This document shows positions 63,493 to 64,000 of a DNA stretch of 64,000 nucleotides, piece after piece. Position 1 is the first letter of the stretch. Each line of letters starts with the position of its first letter. The notes below the pieces were generated by a model, which saw only the letters and a list, made by a program, of their open reading frames with translations, made no database searches and was not told the origin of the DNA. Source of the stretch: Flavobacteriales bacterium UBA6057. GTDB lineage: Bacteria; Bacteroidota; Bacteroidia; Flavobacteriales_G; Salibacteraceae. Made by a program: the position numbers and the translations under genes. The stretch lies in the NCBI GenBank assembly GCA_002428995.1, contig DIYJ01000004.1, forward strand, positions 186,001 to 250,000, given 5' to 3'.

Positions 63493-64000
63493 CGTTGAGC
63501 ATAGGTTTTTCCGGCCGGACGATTCGTTGATGATGTTCAGTGCTTAAGGTTAGGAATGACGCTTCAAAGCCAATCGAAGTATCGTTTTACGATGGTAAAT
63601 CTAAATGTTCAGATAAAATCACTCTGTCCATAAATGTTAGGATCGAAAATTGGCAGTGATTCAAAAGATTCACCGCTCACCCCTCGCAGGTTTGATGGCT
63701 TTCATTTTGAATTGAGTTTTGTTGTTTTTAGCATCGATTTGTCCTCTCCGCGGCCGGGCAATCTGTAGATCAAGTGCTTGTTATGTTCAGAGCTCATATC
63801 CACTGACCGTAGAGAGAGGCAACGATGTGTGAGCATGGTATATCGCTCCGCGAACACGAGCATCTATCCAATGAATGCGCATTGTTAATCCTTATGAATC
63901 TGTGAGTTGCGGGACGAATGCCCTCGAAAGCAATCCACGCTTCCGTGATCTTGCCCTTTTTTCGACCGAGTAAATCCCGATTGGGTCAAATCCAGCTTGA
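63493..64000. other. 508-bp end of window, no supported gene
   Basis: The region holds the likely promoter of the kinase at 63492, which is A+T-rich near 63590-63620. On the minus strand the last 120 bp have an open frame running off the edge (ending TDS then stop), which could be the 3' end of a gene outside, but the composition and length are not enough to call it. Confidence 0.4.

Noticed and set aside
63880..64000. Minus-strand open frame running off the right edge
   Set aside because: Two frames are open over this short stretch and neither gives a recognisable protein, so a gene cannot be claimed.

Overview
The window looks like chromosomal DNA of a Bacteroidota bacterium (a free-living Flavobacteriia, Saprospiria or Cytophagia type). 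The evidence is several secreted proteins with type IX secretion (T9SS) C-terminal sorting domains of both types (short Por-type tails with the FPNP or YPNP motif, and one gliding-type B tail), lipoproteins with short leaders ending in Cys, two-component propeller/LytS kinases with LytTR regulators, and weak or absent Shine-Dalgarno sequences. Base composition is near 50% G+C by eye, with the 22-31 kb stretch visibly richer in A+T. I see no rRNA or tRNA, no CRISPR array and no intact insertion sequence.

Layout. 0-0.5 kb: 3' end of a Dph6-like ATP pyrophosphatase. 0.6-10.9 kb (minus): a tightly coupled seven-gene operon of unusual content: a 1108-residue beta-rich protein, a propeller plus alpha-solenoid protein, a Nif11-like domain joined to what looks like a dead Y1 (IS200-type) transposase fold, a DUF4230-like lipoprotein, a membrane-anchored DUF4230-like/GH18 protein, a 59-residue protein, and a CdtB-like nuclease. 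I know of no named system with this content; it is my main candidate for something undescribed. 11.1-16.4 kb: two signalling cassettes, one with a lipoprotein and a membrane protein, facing each other. 16.5-20.1 kb: a small T9SS protein and a large secreted fibre-like protein with 117-bp tandem repeats.

20.3-21.1 kb: a coiled-coil protein and a small HTH protein, then a phased array of TGCGYCA motifs. 21.6-31.3 kb: a defence island with a Vsr nuclease and a five-gene operon of C5 methyltransferase, MORC/MutL-type ATPase, Z1 ATPase, DUF4420 PD-(D/E)xK protein and AIPR protein. This matches the restriction-like MORC/Z1 systems described by comparative genomics (later called Mza). 31.4-33.4 kb: a transglutaminase-like protein that has lost its catalytic Cys.

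33.7-42.3 kb: three tandem paralogous secreted metzincin proteases with conserved leaders and terminators. 42.4-52.0 kb: a lipoprotein, a BNR/MAM multidomain T9SS protein, a REP-like nested palindrome, a small exported protein, and a large gliding-type surface protein. 52.1-63.5 kb: a LytS-type kinase with its LytTR regulator, a beta-helix lipoprotein, and two tandem paralogous LytS-type kinases without an adjacent regulator. The last 0.5 kb holds no gene I can support.

Overall the window combines secretion of surface or degradative proteins, dense signal transduction, a phage-defence operon, and a possible antagonism or interaction operon at the left end.
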